Shown here piece after piece: positions 51,508 to 60,743 of a DNA stretch of 62,635 nt. The number at the start of each line of letters is the position of its first letter. The stretch's first letter is position 1. The stretch comes from Treponema sp. (GTDB lineage: Bacteria > Spirochaetota > Spirochaetia > Treponematales > Treponemataceae). Under the pieces are notes generated by a model. The model was not told the origin of the DNA. It saw only the letters and a list, made by a program, of their open reading frames with translations, and did not search any database. The position numbers and the translations under genes were made by a program. Location of the stretch: contig JAEDIW010000011.1 of assembly GCA_016296655.1 (NCBI GenBank), positions 1 to 62,635 on the forward strand. Reading direction: 5' to 3'.

Positions 51508-53060
51508 CATTTATAGAAAAAAACATAAAAGTTTTTTTTGAAAAAACAAAAATTTGTGCAGATGCTTTTTTTTCAATTATAGCAGCATTTTTCTTTGCCT
51601 TCGCGTTTACAGGCTGCGCAGATAATCTGATTTCTCCACTGGAAGTTGAAAATATATCCTGGGACAGTGAAAAAATTTCAATCAGATTTTCATCAACACC
51701 AGATGAATCAGCATTCCAAAAGGGATTTTCTATGACCGAAGATAAAACAGCTTTATTCGGAACATTCCGCTTTGCTGGAAGTACTGCATCTTTTTTTCCT
51801 GCAAACGGAATAAGGGAAAATTTCGACTATCAGATTATACTTTCAACAGATATAGAAGATAACAGCGGACGCTCACTACTGCACGATTTTCCATATTTTT
51901 TCTCTACAAGAAAAACGTCCGATTTTCCATACATAATAAGCCAAACTCCTGAAAAAAATGCAGAACTTAATTACCAGCCGGAAGAATTTTCATTTACATT
52001 CTCAAAGCCTGTCAGCCAGGAGACATTTCTTCAATCTTTCAGTGTTTCTCCAGCCTTTTCGTACTTTTACGAATTTTCCGATAATGACACGAAGGTTCAC
52101 ATAATTCCTGCAGAGCCATTGCAAAAATCAACAGTTTACACTTTATCAGTTTCTACAAGCCTTGAGGACAAAAGTCAACTTTCAATGGCAAAAGAATATA
52201 ATTCTGTTTTTTTCTACGCATTCGATGAAACTGCTCCTGAAATTTCAGTACAATGTGAAGCAACACAAAAAGAACAGCCTTTATCATTTGACTTAAATGA
52301 AAATTGTATCAACGAAGGAATTCCTATTGAGTCTCAAATAATTCTGAATTTTTCAAAAGAAACAAATCTTTCGACAGTTGCAGGAGCAGTTTCTATCAGT
52401 CCGCCACTATCCTATACAATTCAAATTGATAAGGAAAACTGGAAAAAAGCTGTAATTTGTCCTTCAACTCCAGAATGGGGAAAAACTTACACGATTCGCA
52501 TAAAAGACAGCATTGAAGATTTTTCAAAAAACAAAATCCCACGGGAAAGCTGCTATACATTAAGATACAACTCAGAAACTGATAGGCCAGTAAGTTTTGC
52601 ATCTGGATTTTTTCAGAATTCTGAAGAATCTTATTCGACTTTTTCAGAAAAAACAAATTTTTCGCAGCTGTCTTTAGATCCACTTTTTTATGCAAAAAAT
52701 ACAGAAAGAAATGGCAACCTTTTTCTTGCATTTAAAATTTCAAAAGAAAGTCAGGGACTAAACCTTTGTTCATTACTTGATGGAGTTAATTTTTCGATTA
52801 CAAACAACTGCTGCTCAATAATTCTGAAAAATGCACAAATAATTCAGGCTCAGGATTTCGAGCAAAGTCCACTATCCACTTTACTGGAATCCATGAACAT
52901 TCAGGAAAATTCAGAAGGAAAGCTTGCAGCTGTAAAATTTACAATGGAAGTTACAAACAAAAACAGTTCGGGTCTTGTCACTCTTGAACTTGCAAAATCT
53001 ATTTCAGATTATTCAGGCAATAAACTGAAAAACGAAATTCAATTTACATTAAATAAATAG
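51480..53060 (+). CDS. Lipoprotein with SbsA-like Ig domains, copy 2
   Basis: 526 residues; overlaps the preceding gene by 28 bp and follows GGAGG. Lipobox FTGC after a long N-terminal signal region. At least three Ig_5-type modules are visible by their repeated FSKP strands: EEFSFTFSKPVSQETFLQSF, then PAEPLQKSTVYTLSVSTSLE and SQIILNFSKETNLSTVAGAV. Together with copy 1 it may line the cell-surface side of the pump or bind cargo. Paralogy to copy 1 suggests ancient duplication. Confidence 0.77.
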   Translation: MYNAKTCNLTFIEKNIKVFFEKTKICADAFFSIIAAFFFAFAFTGCADNLISPLEVENISWDSEKISIRFSSTPDESAFQKGFSMTEDKTALFGTFRFAGSTASFFPANGIRENFDYQIILSTDIEDNSGRSLLHDFPYFFSTRKTSDFPYIISQTPEKNAELNYQPEEFSFTFSKPVSQETFLQSFSVSPAFSYFYEFSDNDTKVHIIPAEPLQKSTVYTLSVSTSLEDKSQLSMAKEYNSVFFYAFDETAPEISVQCEATQKEQPLSFDLNENCINEGIPIESQIILNFSKETNLSTVAGAVSISPPLSYTIQIDKENWKKAVICPSTPEWGKTYTIRIKDSIEDFSKNKIPRESCYTLRYNSETDRPVSFASGFFQNSEESYSTFSEKTNFSQLSLDPLFYAKNTERNGNLFLAFKISKESQGLNLCSLLDGVNFSITNNCCSIILKNAQIIQAQDFEQSPLSTLLESMNIQENSEGKLAAVKFTMEVTNKNSSGLVTLELAKSISDYSGNKLKNEIQFTLNK

Positions 53061-53075
53061 GATCATAGCATTTAT

Positions 53076-56000
53076 ATGAAGAAAATAATTTATTTTTCAG
53101 CAAAACATCCGGTTTCAGTTTTCATGCTTTATCTTGCAATCATTCTCACAAGCGTACTATGCTGCATTTCAATAAATCTGGACTATTTGCCAGCTATAAA
53201 ATGCAGAAACCTTACAGTTTCCACAAAATATCAGGGAATTTCAGCTTCTGAAATAGAAGAAATGGTAACCATTCCAATAGAAGAAGCATTTTCAGCTTTA
53301 AAAGGCCTGAAAAAAATGGAATCCGTTTCACGAGACAGTCATTCCATTATTTCGATTGAGCTGAAATGGGGAACAGATGCAGACATGGCTCTTGCAGAAA
53401 GCAGGGAAATTATCGACACCTGTTACGCAGTACTTCCATCAGGATGTGAAAAACCAGAGGTTACTGAAAATATTAAGGAAAAAAATACAATGACAATTGC
53501 AGTTATTCCAGAAAATGCAAATCTGGAATATGTCAGAGATGCCTGCGAAAATGAAATCAAACCATTTCTGCAAAAAATTAACGGCATAAGTTCAATAAAA
53601 ATTTCAGGCGGTAGAAAAGAAGAAATTCATGTTCTTGCAGATAAAAATTTTCTGGAAGGAAAAAATATTACTTTACAAGAAGTTTCAGATACAATTGCAC
53701 AGGCAAATTTTGAATTTCCAGCTGGAATTATACAAACTGAAAAAAATGAATTTTCAGTAAAAACAAGTGGCTTATATACATCAATTTCAGACATTCAGGA
53801 AACTCCCCTTAAATATGATGACAAAGGAATTTTATATTTAAAAGATCTGGCTGAAATAAAAAAAAGTTTCGGACCTATCAATTCTTTTTTTCTGTCTAAT
53901 GGAAAAGAATGTGTTGAAATTGCCATAAAAAAGCGCATTGATGCAAGCCCCATTCGAATTTCAAAAGAAATCAAAAAAGAACTGGAAAATTTGTCAAAAA
54001 TATACGGCAAATGGTTTTCTTTTCAAATAACACAGGATAATTCAGTTCATCTTTTAAAATCATTCAGGCAATTATTTATTTCTGGCTTTTTCAGTATAAC
54101 GGCTACAATCATGGCGTCATTTTTTTTCCTTAATTCTAAAAAATTTTCAATGATAATGGGACTGATTATTCCAGTTTCAGCGCTTTTTTCAATACTAATC
54201 CTCAAAATAACTGGACACAATCTTAACGTCATTTCACTGGCAGGAATTGCCACAGGGATAGGTATGGTCATCGACTGTAGTGCAGTTGTTCTGGACAATC
54301 TGCAAAGTTGTGCTGCTCATTCAGATTTTACAACAGACAAAAAACAGGCTGTTGCAAATTCAGTATATGAAATATGCCCGTCAAATACAGGCTCCTGCAT
54401 CACCACAATAATTGTATTCATTCCTGTATTTTTTATGAAAGGACTTACAGGAGAATTATTTTCTTCTATGGCAATTTCCATCATCTCAGCAATTTTTATT
54501 TCCTGGATTTTTTCATTTACATTAATTCCAGCAGCCTTCATGTTTTTTTCTTCAGAAAAAACTTCAGAAAAAACTTCAGAAAAAACTGAGCGAAAACTGA
54601 TAGAGTCAGCTCGAATGAAATATTACGGTCTGCTTGGAAAATGCTTTGAAAATAAGTTCATTACGTTTGCAATCCTTGCACTTACACTTTGCGCAGGGGT
54701 AGTTTCATTAAAACTGCAGCATTTTTCAATTCTGCCACAAACAGCTCCCAGTCAAGTAAAAGCGGATATAACATTCCAAAATGGAACCCCAATAAATGAA
54801 TTGAAAGAAACAGCGATTAAACTTTACAAGCAAATAACACAATCAGATTTGTTAAACGGAAAAATACAGTCCATAAATTTTTCAGGAGGAATAGAGGATG
54901 ACAACCTTACTCTTCTTGAAAACCCAAATACAAGAAAAGAAATGCTTCATATTGAATTCACTCTAAACAATGCCTCTTTAAAAACAAAGGAAGAAATTGA
55001 AAATTTCCTTGAAAACAGCGGATATCAGGCAGAAGTTTATGCAAATGACAGTCTCCTGTCAGACATTTTTACACCACTAGATTTAAATTTTGTTTTTACA
55101 GCAAAAAATCGTACAGAATTAAATGAAAAAATAAAAAAAGTAGCAGGAAACTTAGAAAATCATAAACTTATTCCAAACTCTTGTTCAGCAGAATATGTTT
55201 TTACACCTGACAGAATTTCAAGCTCGCGTTTCAGCATCAGCGCAATGTACAGTGCCTCTATTGCAAAAAATGCACTTGAAGGAATAGAATCCTGTAATTT
55301 TTACAAGAACGGCAAAAAGATTCCTATTATCGTAAAATTTCCTGAAAAAACAATAAAATCAGTCAACGATCTTGAAAATTTAAAAGTCAAAATTGAAGGA
55401 GATTCAATTCCCCTAAAAACGATTGGATTTTTTTCAACAGAAATAAAAGAAAAAATCCTTTATCGATATAATCGCAAGGCAGCTAGAATTTTTATAGTCG
55501 AAGACCAGAAGAAAAAAATCGGAAATGAAAAAATCAACATTTTTGACTCTTTTGACTGCATAAACCTGAAAGACGAAGCCATCAAAGAACTTTGGGGAGA
55601 CAGCACATTACTTCTGGCCGTAGTTTTTATGCTGCTCTATCTGGTCCTAGGGGCTCAGTTCGAATCTTTTCTAATTCCCCTGCTATTGTTGTTTTCTCTG
55701 CCACCTGCCATGTCAGGCGCTTTATTCTTTCTGACAGTTTTTGAAAAAAAAGCAGATGTAAACACCATAATTGCAATGATAATTCTTTTTGGAACTGTCA
55801 TTAATAATTCAATAATTTTATATGAAAAATGTATAGCCGACAAAGCCTTTTCAGAGAAAACGATAATCAAAAGCTGCAATAAAAAATTGAAAGCTTTGCT
55901 TTTTACAAATAGCACCACAATTTTTTCACTTATTCCTTTTGCAATCGATCCTTTCAATACAAGTGCGCAGTCATCAGTAGCAATCACTATAGCCGGCGGA

Positions 56001-56102
56001 ATGATTTTTTCACTGCTAGTTTCAATTTTTATTGTTCCAAACCTGCTGTTTCCTGTTTTAAGGCGCAAACACCCCATCTGTAATAGTAAAAAAAATTATT
56101 GA
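53076..56102 (+). CDS. RND-family inner-membrane efflux pump, first copy
   Basis: 1008 residues. Classic RND layout: helix 1 (VSVFMLYLAIILTSVLCCIS), a large periplasmic loop with the porter pattern ISASEIEEMVTIPIEEAFSA, six helices, and a second loop and helix set. The helix-4 motif reads GMVIDCSAVVLDN near residues 395-408, where most pumps have two adjacent Asp; only one remains. Helix 10 has GTVINNSIILYE. Between the halves three 12-bp units give TSEKTSEKTSEK. It likely forms a heteromeric trimer or alternative pump with the next gene. Confidence 0.9.
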   Translation: MKKIIYFSAKHPVSVFMLYLAIILTSVLCCISINLDYLPAIKCRNLTVSTKYQGISASEIEEMVTIPIEEAFSALKGLKKMESVSRDSHSIISIELKWGTDADMALAESREIIDTCYAVLPSGCEKPEVTENIKEKNTMTIAVIPENANLEYVRDACENEIKPFLQKINGISSIKISGGRKEEIHVLADKNFLEGKNITLQEVSDTIAQANFEFPAGIIQTEKNEFSVKTSGLYTSISDIQETPLKYDDKGILYLKDLAEIKKSFGPINSFFLSNGKECVEIAIKKRIDASPIRISKEIKKELENLSKIYGKWFSFQITQDNSVHLLKSFRQLFISGFFSITATIMASFFFLNSKKFSMIMGLIIPVSALFSILILKITGHNLNVISLAGIATGIGMVIDCSAVVLDNLQSCAAHSDFTTDKKQAVANSVYEICPSNTGSCITTIIVFIPVFFMKGLTGELFSSMAISIISAIFISWIFSFTLIPAAFMFFSSEKTSEKTSEKTERKLIESARMKYYGLLGKCFENKFITFAILALTLCAGVVSLKLQHFSILPQTAPSQVKADITFQNGTPINELKETAIKLYKQITQSDLLNGKIQSINFSGGIEDDNLTLLENPNTRKEMLHIEFTLNNASLKTKEEIENFLENSGYQAEVYANDSLLSDIFTPLDLNFVFTAKNRTELNEKIKKVAGNLENHKLIPNSCSAEYVFTPDRISSSRFSISAMYSASIAKNALEGIESCNFYKNGKKIPIIVKFPEKTIKSVNDLENLKVKIEGDSIPLKTIGFFSTEIKEKILYRYNRKAARIFIVEDQKKKIGNEKINIFDSFDCINLKDEAIKELWGDSTLLLAVVFMLLYLVLGAQFESFLIPLLLLFSLPPAMSGALFFLTVFEKKADVNTIIAMIILFGTVINNSIILYEKCIADKAFSEKTIIKSCNKKLKALLFTNSTTIFSLIPFAIDPFNTSAQSSVAITIAGGMIFSLLVSIFIVPNLLFPVLRRKHPICNSKKNY
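54551..54592 (+). repeat. 12-bp tandem repeat within the first RND pump gene
   Basis: ACTTCAGAAAAA is repeated three times in frame, giving Thr-Ser-Glu-Lys units in a cytoplasmic loop. Units of 12 bp keep the frame when copies are gained or lost. Confidence 0.8.
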
Positions 56103-56172
56103 AATCAGTACAAGATGTGAAAACCAATCTGATTTCTTTTTGAAAAAGAAAATTACTAACATGGGAGAAAAA

Positions 56173-59091
56173 ATGAATAAACAACATAAAAACTGGTACA
56201 AAAAGCAAAAAACAGCATTCTTCATATTTGCAAGTTTTACAATTCTGTTCATTTTTACAGGCAGAAAATTAAATTTTGGTTCAACAGCAGAAAGCAGGTA
56301 CAACATTTTCAGCATAGAATTTGAATATTTCGGCATGGATGCAGCACTCATAGAAAAAATCATTACAATTCCTCTGGAAGAAAAAATCAACTCTACCGCA
56401 AATCTGTCAGAAATGCGCTCTGTAACAGAAAATGGAAAAGCAACTTTTACAATGTGGTTTCCAAAATCAACAGATATAAAAAAAACTTACATGACTCTGC
56501 GGAATTTTACTGAAAATCTCTACAGGCAACTTCCCGATGCAGTTCAAAAGCCAAGAATTTATTCTGCAAAAATTGATTCTAAACCAGTTTTCAGTTTTGC
56601 AATTTTCAGCAAAAATAATTCCTCGCAGCTAAGGGAATTTGCAGAAGTTGAATTGAAAAAATCATTTGAATCAATTCCTGGAGTTGCAAACGTAATAATA
56701 TCAGGGGGACATTTAAACGAAGTAAATGTAAAAATCGATACCGACAGCACAGCAGAAAAACACCTGAATCCACAAATTTTTGCGCAGCTCGTTCAAGACG
56801 CAAACACCATTTACTCTGGCAGCGAGCTTCATGAAAAAAACAACACAATAAATGTACAGTTTGACACAAAACTAAAATCCCTGGAAGAAATAAAAAAAAT
56901 TCCTGTAAAAGTAAAAGAACAATACGTAAATCTGGGAAGCCTTGCAAAAATAAGTTTTTCCGAAAAAAAGCAATCTGAACATGTGCGTATAAACGGAAAA
57001 AATGCCATATATATTCAGGTAATTGCTTCATCAGACGGAAACTCAATAAAGCTCGCCCGGGAATGCAGGAAAGTTTTAGCAAGACAGAATATCCCCCAGG
57101 AAAATTATAAAATACTTTCAGATTTGGGCAAAACTCAGGAAGCACTTTTAAAACAAATTGCAAAAGCTTTTCTGCAAAGTTTTTTCTGTACAATCTTAAT
57201 CATTCCATTATTTTATGCAGACATCCATTCAATAGCATTCATTTTACTTTCAATTCCTTTTACAATTTTATGGACAATTTGCCAGCTGTCAGCAGCAGGT
57301 CTCTTTATCGACCAAAACTGCATTGCAGGCCTTACAATTTCACTTGGACTTATAACAGATCCATTTCTCGTAATTGCAGAAAAGGCAGAATATAGTACCA
57401 GCATTTCTGATTTTCATGATAAAATTCATCATATCTTTCCAGCATTATTAGTTTCTTCCATAACAACATTTCTAGCGCTTATTCCACTTTATAATACCGA
57501 CCATATAATTCAAGGAATAAAAAACCTGACAATTACAACCGCCTTAATGATTTTCAATTCACTTATACTTTCCATTGTTTTCTTTCCGTGTTTCTGCAAA
57601 GCTCAAAAAAAAGTCTGCCTTTTTTCGCCAGTTTTCTATGGCTCTCTTCAAAAAATATACAGCTACATTCCAAACCAGCTCTTTTCAAAACTTCAGAAAT
57701 ATAAAAAGAACATTCATACAATTTACTTTTTTCTATGCATTATTCCGTTTTTTTTAATTAGCTTCATAAATAAAAACATAAAATTCGAAGAGGAAACAGA
57801 TATGCTGTTCGCATCCATTGAATACCCTGCAGAATACAGAGCTGACATCATAGACAGCGAAGTCCAGAAAATTTCTGAAAAGCTTGAAAAAGTAAACGGA
57901 ATCAGATTTATAAAAACAGAATGCCATGCAGGAAATGCAGAAATTGCAATTGGCTTTTTACCTGAAAAAATAAAACTCAGCAGTCTGGCAAAAGAATTAA
58001 AAGAGCTAGAATATCTTACAAATAATGGAAACATTTTTATTTCAAATATATTCAGTCAAAACCATTCAAAAAAACAAAATGTACAAAGCATTGAAATTTC
58101 AATTACAGGTGATGACAGCAAGATTTGCAAAGATTTAGCAATGAAAAATCTCGGCATAATTCAGCAATATGTAAAAACTATCCAGGCTGTACTTAACTTC
58201 AAGGAAGCACCCGATGAAATTATTTTTTCTGTAAATCAAATTTCCGCAGCAAAAAACAAAACCACAACTTGGAATATTGCTCAAAATCTGCATTGGCTTC
58301 TATCAGCTCCAGTAGTTGACAAATGGCTAAAAACTGGCAGTGAATTTGACATACGGATTTCAGCAGAAAATCTTGAACAAGCCAACATGAAAGACCTAAA
58401 AAACATTCATATACAAACGAATTCAGGCAATATCAAATTAGAAGCACTTGGAAAAATTGTCCAAAACAAGTCAACAGGAAAAATTTACCATCTGAATGGC
58501 CGGCGCTGTGCATTTTTCACAGTCAAAACAGCAGAAAAAAGTATGCAGCAATCTATGGAAAATATAAAGCATGCACTGGAATCTTTTTCATATCCTCAGG
58601 GATATTCATTTCACATTTCAAGGGAGCTAAAAGAATTAAATGAAGCCAACAATAAATTAGTTTTACTGGTAACAGCAACAATTTTAATGATTTTCATATT
58701 TTTAACAGCCTGCACCGAACAGATAAAAAAGACTCTAACAATTTTGTCTATAATACCAGCCTCAATGATTCTGCCACTTACCCTAAGAGTCATCATCAAC
58801 GGCACACTACATCCTGCAGAAATTATGGGTATAATCATTTCTGCAGGAACATCTATAAATAATGCCATCTACCTTTCTGACAATCCAGCTAGAAACATAC
58901 GCCAAACCATGAAAAATCATATAAAAAGCATTTCTGCGACCTCTCTTACAACAATCTTGGGAACTCTTCCCCTTCTTCTTTCAGGAATCAACGGACTACC
59001 AAAAGACCTTGCATTTTTCATATTGTTCAGCACTATAAATTCCATGATTATTTCACTTGCCGTCTTTCCAATAATCCTCTCAAAAACATAA
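56173..59091 (+). CDS. RND-family inner-membrane efflux pump, second copy
   Basis: 972 residues from the ATG at 56173, directly behind GGGAGAAAAA; a TTG at 56140 is in frame but unsupported. Same double-half RND layout as the previous gene but strongly diverged. Porter start ALIEKIITIPLEEKINSTAN; the helix-4 motif is GLITDPFLVIAEKAEYS, again with one Asp, followed by Pro. Helix 10 shows AGTSINNAIYLSDN. Last gene of the nine-gene operon. Because two unlike RND genes share one fusion protein and one channel, a mixed trimer as in MdtBC is a reasonable idea. Confidence 0.9.
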   Translation: MNKQHKNWYKKQKTAFFIFASFTILFIFTGRKLNFGSTAESRYNIFSIEFEYFGMDAALIEKIITIPLEEKINSTANLSEMRSVTENGKATFTMWFPKSTDIKKTYMTLRNFTENLYRQLPDAVQKPRIYSAKIDSKPVFSFAIFSKNNSSQLREFAEVELKKSFESIPGVANVIISGGHLNEVNVKIDTDSTAEKHLNPQIFAQLVQDANTIYSGSELHEKNNTINVQFDTKLKSLEEIKKIPVKVKEQYVNLGSLAKISFSEKKQSEHVRINGKNAIYIQVIASSDGNSIKLARECRKVLARQNIPQENYKILSDLGKTQEALLKQIAKAFLQSFFCTILIIPLFYADIHSIAFILLSIPFTILWTICQLSAAGLFIDQNCIAGLTISLGLITDPFLVIAEKAEYSTSISDFHDKIHHIFPALLVSSITTFLALIPLYNTDHIIQGIKNLTITTALMIFNSLILSIVFFPCFCKAQKKVCLFSPVFYGSLQKIYSYIPNQLFSKLQKYKKNIHTIYFFLCIIPFFLISFINKNIKFEEETDMLFASIEYPAEYRADIIDSEVQKISEKLEKVNGIRFIKTECHAGNAEIAIGFLPEKIKLSSLAKELKELEYLTNNGNIFISNIFSQNHSKKQNVQSIEISITGDDSKICKDLAMKNLGIIQQYVKTIQAVLNFKEAPDEIIFSVNQISAAKNKTTTWNIAQNLHWLLSAPVVDKWLKTGSEFDIRISAENLEQANMKDLKNIHIQTNSGNIKLEALGKIVQNKSTGKIYHLNGRRCAFFTVKTAEKSMQQSMENIKHALESFSYPQGYSFHISRELKELNEANNKLVLLVTATILMIFIFLTACTEQIKKTLTILSIIPASMILPLTLRVIINGTLHPAEIMGIIISAGTSINNAIYLSDNPARNIRQTMKNHIKSISATSLTTILGTLPLLLSGINGLPKDLAFFILFSTINSMIISLAVFPIILSKT

Positions 59092-59136
59092 AATTGCTAC
59101 ATTTTTCTTTTACAACTTCCTCTGGGTGTGCCCCTG

Positions 59137-59310
59137 CGCTTCCGCTTCGGGTCGGGCGTTCCAGGGTTCCGCTTCCGCTCCAGCCTCCTCGCTGCGCAAC
59201 CTTCGCAGCACAGCTACTCTAACACGCACTCAAAACATTTCTGGAATGTTTTACCGGCTTTAACCCTATGCTCCGCTGCGGTGGCCGCTTCGCGCCCTTC
59301 CATGCCCTCA
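59137..59310 (+). repeat. GC-rich intergenic repeat, copy 3, within a 454-bp gene-free stretch
   Basis: The block CGGGCGTTCCAGGGTTCCGC is followed by TTCCGCTCC, CTCGCTGCGCAACCTTCGC and CTCCGCTGCGGTGGCCGC. It shares the CAGGGTTCCGCTTCCGC wording with the elements at 185-263 and 10917-10992. It lies just after the RND operon, so it may also end transcription. The rest of 59092-59545 is AT-rich and I see no gene; the frames that cross the repeat have unlikely composition. Confidence 0.5.
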
Positions 59311-59501
59311 CACATTCCCCATCCATTCCATAAAGCCGAGCACAGCTCATGAGTCAAAATAGAAATTATTTCCAGTACCCTGTGAATAGCAGCCAGAAGA
59401 CAGAAAAAAAACTGCCATCTAAAAAATACAGGCTGGACTACGCAAAAAAAAGAAACGATAGAAACAAATGGAAGAAACATTTAAGAGAAGTTTAAAATAA
59501 A

Positions 59502-59528
59502 AGGCTATATCCGTAAATAGTGTTGCTA
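59502..59528 (-). repeat. 27-bp cassette repeat C
   Basis: On the minus strand it begins TAGCAACACTATTTACGG and ends ATAGCCT, matching copies at 60129 and 60682 with one difference. It follows the stop codon of the gene at 59546. AATAGTGTTG, just past that stop, pairs perfectly with CAACACTATT inside the repeat. Confidence 0.85.
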
Positions 59529-59545
59529 AAATAATTTTTTCAACA

Positions 59546-60058
59546 CTATTCCAAACCTAACAGTTCCTTTATTTTTGATTTTACTTCGCCGATTTCAACA
59601 CCACCTACTTGTGAAATTCTTTCACAAGCCCATTTATTAAATTGAGAAATAAAGTTCATAACACCGTTAAGGTCAGGGGTTTCAATTTTTTCAAAATCTG
59701 TATAAGTATTATTAAGTTCAGTTATTTTTCTATCGTGAAAGTCTGAAAAAGAGTCTGTTATTGATAGCCAAACTTGTTTATACAACTTATCGAAACTTGG
59801 ATACTTATTTGTACTTTTCTCCTTAGGAACGTCTTCAAAACCCTTTTTTGCAGAATCTATCCAACCATCAAAATTTCTGTCATAATGATTTTGTGACTTA
59901 TAATAATAAAGCTTTATTAGGTGTTCATGGCGGATAGGGCGTGTTACATCTAATGCTAAGGCTATCTTACTCCAAGGTTGTGCCATTTCTGTTAAGTGTA
60001 CCTTATTATACCCCATAGCTTCGTTATAGATTTCTTCAAAAAAATTTTCTTTATCCAT
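59546..60058 (-). CDS. Small cassette protein of unknown family, paralogue of the gene at 60744
   Basis: 170 residues; the ATG at 60058 follows GAAGAGG. No signal peptide or membrane helix. It is a helical, Lys/Asp-rich protein, clearly related over its whole length to the 167-residue protein at 60744-61247: shared blocks include HLIKLYYYK, KYPxFxKLY and NKWACERIS/NRWACECIS. The N terminus NFFEEIYNEAMG leading to LTEMA is shared in pattern with both neighbours. Function unknown. It is a single-gene cassette ending in the 27-bp repeat at 59502. Confidence 0.72.
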   Translation of the reverse strand: MDKENFFEEIYNEAMGYNKVHLTEMAQPWSKIALALDVTRPIRHEHLIKLYYYKSQNHYDRNFDGWIDSAKKGFEDVPKEKSTNKYPSFDKLYKQVWLSITDSFSDFHDRKITELNNTYTDFEKIETPDLNGVMNFISQFNKWACERISQVGGVEIGEVKSKIKELLGLE

Positions 60059-60073
60059 ACTTTTACCTCTTCA

Positions 60074-60124
60074 AATTTTAAATATTAACATACAATTAGC
60101 TATAAATCAGCACCTTTTACATTT
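60074..60124 (-). repeat. 51-bp leader repeat, copy 1
   Basis: Matches 61264-61314 with one mismatch. On the minus strand it includes GCTGATTTATAGCTAATTG and TATGTTAATATTTAAAATT, and ends just before the ribosome site of the gene starting at 60058. It probably carries the promoter; TTGTAT and TTAATA are possible boxes. Confidence 0.75.
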
Positions 60125-60128
60125 TATA

Positions 60129-60155
60129 AGGCTATGTCCGTAAATAGTGTTGCTA
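60129..60155 (-). repeat. 27-bp cassette repeat B
   Basis: Identical to repeat A (60682-60708). It lies behind the stop codon of the gene at 60206, after a separate hairpin GTTGGCCTAA/TTAGACCAAC at about 60168-60200 that may end transcription. GTCTGTA just upstream can pair with TACGGAC of the repeat. Confidence 0.85.
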
Positions 60156-60205
60156 TACAGACAATCAAAGTTGGTCTAATAATTATTTTGTTTAGGCCAA
60201 CAATC

Positions 60206-60652
60206 TTATCTTTCTAAAGTGTCTTTATTTGGGTAATTTGGCTTTTCATCTGGGTTTGTTTGTACCGATTCATAAAATTCCTTTAGCTTATCCCAACATA
60301 CTGGCTTTCCGTCGTTTGGAAGATACTCTTTATTCGCCCATTCAATAAAGTTTTCTAAAACACTTCTATCCAAATTTTTCTTGGAATCTTTGCTTATTGT
60401 AGATAAATCAAATCTTAGGTCGTTTATACTTTGCGGTACTTCTTTCGTTATAAATACACTATGGACTTTTGATTTATCTGAATTATAAATGTGTGCATGT
60501 GGATAACTATTTTCGTGTGGCTTTTCTTTTGTTCTCACTTCAAGTAAGAACTTCCGATTATCCTGTTTTCTTACAACGAAAGCCATTTCTTGAAGTCGCA
60601 TTGAACTTTTGTAAACTTCTTCAAAGTTTATGTCTTCTATAATTTTACCCAT
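60206..60652 (-). CDS. Small cassette protein of unknown family, shared N-terminal motif
   Basis: 148 residues from the ATG at 60652 behind GGAAGAGG; a TTG at 60670 is also in frame. The first ~25 residues (MGKIIEDINFEEVYKSSMRL then QEMA) follow the pattern of both neighbouring cassette proteins, but the rest is unrelated: a small beta-rich segment with NSYPHAHIYNSDKSKVHSVF and a helical end. So one N-terminal motif is joined to different bodies. Function unknown. Upstream, only a short part of the leader repeat is present, so it may rely on read-through from the gene at 61247. Confidence 0.7.
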   Translation of the reverse strand: MGKIIEDINFEEVYKSSMRLQEMAFVVRKQDNRKFLLEVRTKEKPHENSYPHAHIYNSDKSKVHSVFITKEVPQSINDLRFDLSTISKDSKKNLDRSVLENFIEWANKEYLPNDGKPVCWDKLKEFYESVQTNPDEKPNYPNKDTLER

Positions 60653-60681
60653 AACTTTTACCTCTTCCAATTAAAAATATT

Positions 60682-60708
60682 AGGCTATGTCCGTAAATAG
60701 TGTTGCTA
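60682..60708 (-). repeat. 27-bp cassette repeat A
   Basis: Same element as B and C. Here the left flank AGGCTTGTCCGT can pair with ACGGACATAGCCT of the repeat with one unpaired base, giving an imperfect stem of the kind seen in recombination sites of gene cassettes. Confidence 0.85.
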
Positions 60709-60743
60709 AACATAAAAACGGACAAGCCTTATTCTTTTTAATC

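Noticed and set aside
59128..59352. Small gene in the GC-rich stretch after the RND operon
   Set aside because: The frame runs through a repeat element, has no ribosome site and has unlikely composition.
59502..60708. CRISPR array
   Set aside because: Only three repeats, spaced 550-630 bp apart with genes between them; there are no short spacers and no cas genes.
59502..60708. Proven integron attC sites
   Set aside because: The fixed element lacks a clean GTTRRRY core and no integrase gene is in the window, so I report only a cassette-like array.
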